DNA of 47,436 nucleotides from Penium margaritaceum. Its lineage: Eukaryota; Streptophyta; Zygnematophyceae; Desmidiales; Peniaceae. Under the pieces are notes generated by a model that was not told the origin of the DNA, searched no databases, and saw only the letters and a list, made by a program, of their open reading frames with translations. Below, piece after piece: positions 44,362-47,436 of this stretch. The first letter of the stretch is position 1, and every line of letters begins with the position of its first letter. Position numbers and translations under genes: made by a program. The DNA lies in NCBI GenBank assembly GCA_023375785.1, contig SZWC01000529.1, positions 135,797 through 183,232 on the forward strand, read 5' to 3'.

Positions 44362-44434
44362 TATATCTTGTGGGACTTGAACCCGGGCCCTTGCCTCTAG
44401 AGGTGGACACCATTAACCACTAAGCCGCTAAGGC
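44362..44434 (-). other. tRNA-like segment in LTR A2
   Basis: Same position and sequence type as in A1: GCGGCTTAGTGGTTAATGG (A-box-like) and GGGTTCAAGTCCC (B-box), about 45 bases apart on the minus strand. Not a foldable tRNA in full. Confidence 0.55.
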
Positions 44435-44496
44435 TTGTCTTTTCGGTGTTCCTTTTTTGAGTCACTCCTGCCATGGTGAGGAGCATCATTCCAACA

Positions 44497-44507
44497 ATCT
44501 CCCCCTT
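44497..44507 (-). other. Polypurine tract of A2
   Basis: AAGGGGGAGAT on the minus strand, directly before the LTR start TGTTGG; identical to A1. Confidence 0.87.
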
Positions 44508-44548
44508 GCGCGTCACCCATGGCAGTTGTCCATGCTCAGCGTGCAACT

Positions 44549-47436
44549 CAAGAGGCTTGGGAGAGCCCAAGCTCCATACAAGTAGCATCATGCCTGTCCT
44601 TGGGTTACGCCTTTGTCATGGCATCAGCAAGCATGTGCCTTGTGCCGCAATGCACAAGCACCACATCACCCTTTGCAACAAGGTCTCGTGCAAAGTGATG
44701 CCGGATCTCTATGTGCTTGGTCCTCCGGTGTAGCACATGGTTCTTGGTCAGGTTAGTGGCACTCATGTTGTCAACATTGAGTGCCGTTGGCTTCTTTTGC
44801 GGCACACCAATCTCCTTGAGCAATCGCCGTAGCCATAGTGCCTGCTTTGCGGCTTCCACGAGCGCAATGTACTCCGCGTCAGTGCTGGATAGAGCCACAC
44901 TGTCCTCCTTCCGGCTTGCCCAAGACACCGCTGCACCACCAAGCACAAAAACATAGCCTTATGTTGACTTGCGGTCATCAACATCACCTGCCCAGTCAGC
45001 ATCAGAGTAGCCAACTAGCTCGAGGTAGTCAGTCCGCGCTCCCCCTCCAAACACAAGTCGCCAATGTGTCGTTGCCTTCAAGTAGCGGAGGATTCTCTTC
45101 ACCGCTTACCAATGTAGCGGCCCCAGATCAGCAACATAGCGGCTCACTTGCCCTTCAGCAAAGGCAAGGTCAGGCCGCGTCGCCACCATGGCATACATTA
45201 TGCTGCCAACTGTGGACTGGTATGGTACTCCAGCCATCTCCGCCTTCGCGTCCTCCGTGCTCGGGCCCATGCTCAAGCTCTGCTCACATGTCGTTGTCAT
45301 AGGTGTGCCGATGGGGTTGCACTCCTCCATGTTGTAGCGGCGGAACACCTCCTGCACATATTTTTCTTGACCCATCTCCAGCGTGCGTGCTTTGCGGTCC
45401 CTCTTGATGGCAATGCCAAGGTAGTACTCAAGCTCGCCCACGTCTGTCATCTTGAACCGGCCGCCAAGTTGTTGCTTCAGGCTCTTGAGCTCCCCCTCAT
45501 CCGAAGACACAAGGATGAGGTCATCCACATAGAGGACGACAATTTGGTGGAGTCCTGGCTGATTACGCACGTACACGCTGTGATCGGCCTCGCAGCGCTT
45601 GAAGCCAAGCTCACCCATGAAACTATCCATCTTGAGGTACCATATGAGCGGAGCTTGCTTCAGTCCATAGAGCGCCCTGCGAAGCCGGCACACCTTCCCT
45701 TGCGGCGCATCCACCCCCTCTGGCACCTCCATGTAGACTTCCTTGTCCAGGTCGCCATTGAGGAACGCGGTTTTCACGTCCATTTGGTGGATTTCGTAGT
45801 CGCGTGCCGCTGCCACCGAGAGGATAGTACGGATGGAGGCAAACTTGGCAACTGGTTCAAAGGTCTCGTCGTAGTGCTCCCCTTTTCTCTGGACATATCC
45901 CTTTGCCACCAGCCGCGCCTTGTACCGCTCCACCTTCCCCTCCTTTGTGAGCTTCTTCCGGAAGATCCACTTGGAGCCGATGATTTTCTCACCCTCCGGC
46001 CGGTCAACCAGCTCCCAAGTGCCGTTCTCCTCCAGGGAGGAAAGCTCAGATTTTATTGCTCCCTCCCACTCAGCCCCATCATTCCACTGTAGTGCCTCCT
46101 TTACAAATTGAGGCTCCTTTTGCGTGAAGAAGGCTTGTGCAAACCCAGTCCAAATGCCTTCGTTGGCATCATACCTTTTTGTCCTTCTTCGCACACGGTT
46201 ACTCGTGCGGGGCTCTTGAGGCGGTTGTTGTTGTTGTTGTCCCCTTTTGGTGCCATCCTTTCCAAGCGCCTACTCCCCCTCTCTTGGAGACCTTAGAGAC
46301 ATCTGTTGACTCCCCACCTCCACGTCCATCTCCGGTGCTTCGGATTCCTCATCCAAACTGGCCAGAATAAAGTCTGCCGCTCGCCCATCCCTCAGGCGAT
46401 ACTCTCTGGTTGGTGGTGATGCGAGGATGTCACCCTCATTCACGTCCTTCGGCGTCTTCCCCTCAAGGAGTGGCATCCACTCCCCCCTCTTGGAGAGACC
46501 TGCCTCCTTGTCTGTCCAACAGCTTTTCTCGTCGAACATGACGTCGCGACTCCGCACAATCTGCTGCCTCCTTGGGTCAAAGAGCCGATACGCCTTGCTT
46601 CCGCTCTCATATCCAAGGAATATACACCGGCGGGTACGCGAGTCCAGCTTGCTCCGTCCCTCACGTGCCTGCACCATTGCATGTGCAACACAACCAGACG
46701 TGCGGAGGTGATCCACCGCCGGCATCCTCCCGCTCCACACCTCTTGTGGCGTCTTCCACACATTGCTCTCCGTGTCCTTGAGCAGCTTGGTCGGCATGAG
46801 ATTCATGATGTACGCTGCTGTCCTTTCCGCCTCTGCCCAATACCGTTGTGTAAGGCCGGCGTCGCTCAACATGGATCGCACCATGTTAAGGATTGTGCAA
46901 TTTGCTCTCTCTGCAACGCCATTCTGTTGTGGGGAGTGTGGAGTTGTTTTCTGCCACTCAATCCCCTTGCTCTTCATCAACCCAAGGCACCCCGCATATT
47001 CACCGCCGTTGTCACTCCGGAACGCCTTCACCTTCAACTCTGTTTGCAGCTCCACATCAGCCACAAACTCTTGCATGCACGCAAGAACCTCACTCTTCCG
47101 CTTCATTAGGTAGAGGTAGAGTTTCCGGCTGTGGTCATCGATGAAGGTGAGGAAGTAGCGAGCTCCGCCGATGGAGCTCTCAAGCGTTCCACACACATCT
47201 GTGTGTACCACGGCTAGTTTTGCCAATGCACGCGTCCCCTTGGCGACAAACGGCTGCCGAGTTGATTAGCCAATGATGCATGGCTCACACACGGTCTCCT
47301 TGGTTCCATCAAGGCCGCTGATTTGGAGACCCTGCACCACTTCCCGCTTAGCTATCTCCTTCACTGTCGATGGAGAAATGTGGCAGAGTCGGCGGTGCCA
47401 TAGGTCCAGGTCTCCTCCGTCCTTCGTTGCAAGATT
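44549..47436 (-). pseudogene. pol: Copia Pol of A2: integrase, RT and RNase H, five in-frame stops
   Basis: One minus-strand frame runs from the window end to about 44549 with no frameshift that I can see, but five nonsense codons. They are TAA 47268-47266 (Lys in A1), TAG 46272-46270 (Gln in A1), TAA 45108-45106 (Gln in B), TAA 44961-44959 (Ser in B's KSTSGY) and TAA 44607-44605 just after MTKA; a later TGA following GLSQAS looks like the original end. Integrase has all three acidic residues (HTDVCG, SDNGGEY, NGVAERA). The linker is Gln-rich and basic (RRRTKRYDA). RT has MDVKTAFLNGDL and YVDD (45531-45520). RNase H has YSDADWAGD and STDAEYIAL. Domain order integrase-RT-RNase H is Copia. Gag and protease are outside the window. 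Confidence 0.94.

Larger units (their letters stand above)
43798..44496 (-). repeat. 3' LTR of A2 (699 bp)
   Basis: On the minus strand it begins TGTTGGAATGATG and ends CTCAGGCCAACA; it aligns along its length with 17303-17998. The TATA box is TATAAAAT (43995-44002). Upstream of it lie GAAGCTTC (44136-44143) and TTCTAGAA (44239-44246 and 44279-44286). The tRNA-like segment is at about 44362-44434. Confidence 0.94.
43798..47436 (-). mobile_element. Copia element A2, 3' part, running off the window
   Basis: Minus-strand Copia element of the same family as A1. From left: intact 3' LTR (43798-44496), polypurine tract, RNase H, RT, integrase and part of the GAG-pre-integrase region, cut by the window end. 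The LTR starts one base after satellite GGAAG (43793-43797), which would be one half of a target-site duplication. Gag, primer-binding site and 5' LTR lie beyond 47436. Confidence 0.94.

Noticed and set aside
44605..47268. Alternative genetic code with TAA/TAG read as Gln, as in some ulvophyte algae
   Set aside because: Only two of the five stops align with Gln; the others align with Lys, Ser or probably Leu, and TGA interrupts A1. Ordinary decay explains all.

Overview
The window is eukaryotic, gap-containing, repeat-dominated DNA. I found no conventional host gene, rRNA or CRISPR array. About 33 kb of the 47.4 kb is one family of tandem repeat, a 12-bp satellite with + strand consensus TTGGAAGTTGGG. 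The rest is four Ty1/Copia LTR retrotransposons or fragments, plus two runs of N and one single N. Intron-free Copia polyproteins, a CCHC zinc knuckle and polypurine tracts fit a large plant or algal genome. The primer-binding sites match the inside of initiator tRNA-Met rather than its 3' end. As I recall, that is the Drosophila copia mode and is more usual outside seed plants, so I lean to an alga or early-diverging green plant. The species cannot be fixed from this sequence.

Layout. 1-1320: 5' end of a minus-strand Copia element (family C: start of gag, leader, primer-binding site, whole 5' LTR). 1321-14500: satellite array I. 14501-17998: minus-strand Copia element A1, with a truncated left LTR, reverse transcriptase and RNase H deleted, a 522-bp gap and an intact right LTR. 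17999-19997: satellite array II. 19998-26033: a complete but decayed plus-strand Copia element (family B) with 5-bp target-site duplications GGACG. 26034-43797: satellite array III, with a 306-bp gap, seven copies of a 132-bp unit and 164 copies of a 24-bp unit. 43798-47436: 3' part of minus-strand Copia element A2 (same family as A1), running off the window end.

How the parts relate. Every satellite/non-satellite boundary is an LTR end (one is a broken LTR), so the elements look inserted into a once continuous array. Two diagnostic variant blocks recur in fixed order through arrays I-III with a spacing of roughly 2.2-2.7 kb. That spacing is recovered across A1 and B only when the element lengths are subtracted. 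The satellite therefore had a kilobase-scale higher-order structure before the elements arrived. The 12-mer has no stop codon in any of six frames, so it produces very long artefactual reading frames; I do not call these genes.

All four polyproteins are broken by nonsense codons, frameshifts, deletions or the window edge. The most unusual signals are tRNA-like segments near the 5' ends of the LTRs in two families (weakly in the third), paired heat-shock-element-like GAAnnTTC/TTCnnGAA motifs upstream of the TATA boxes, and the kilobase-scale order inside the satellite.
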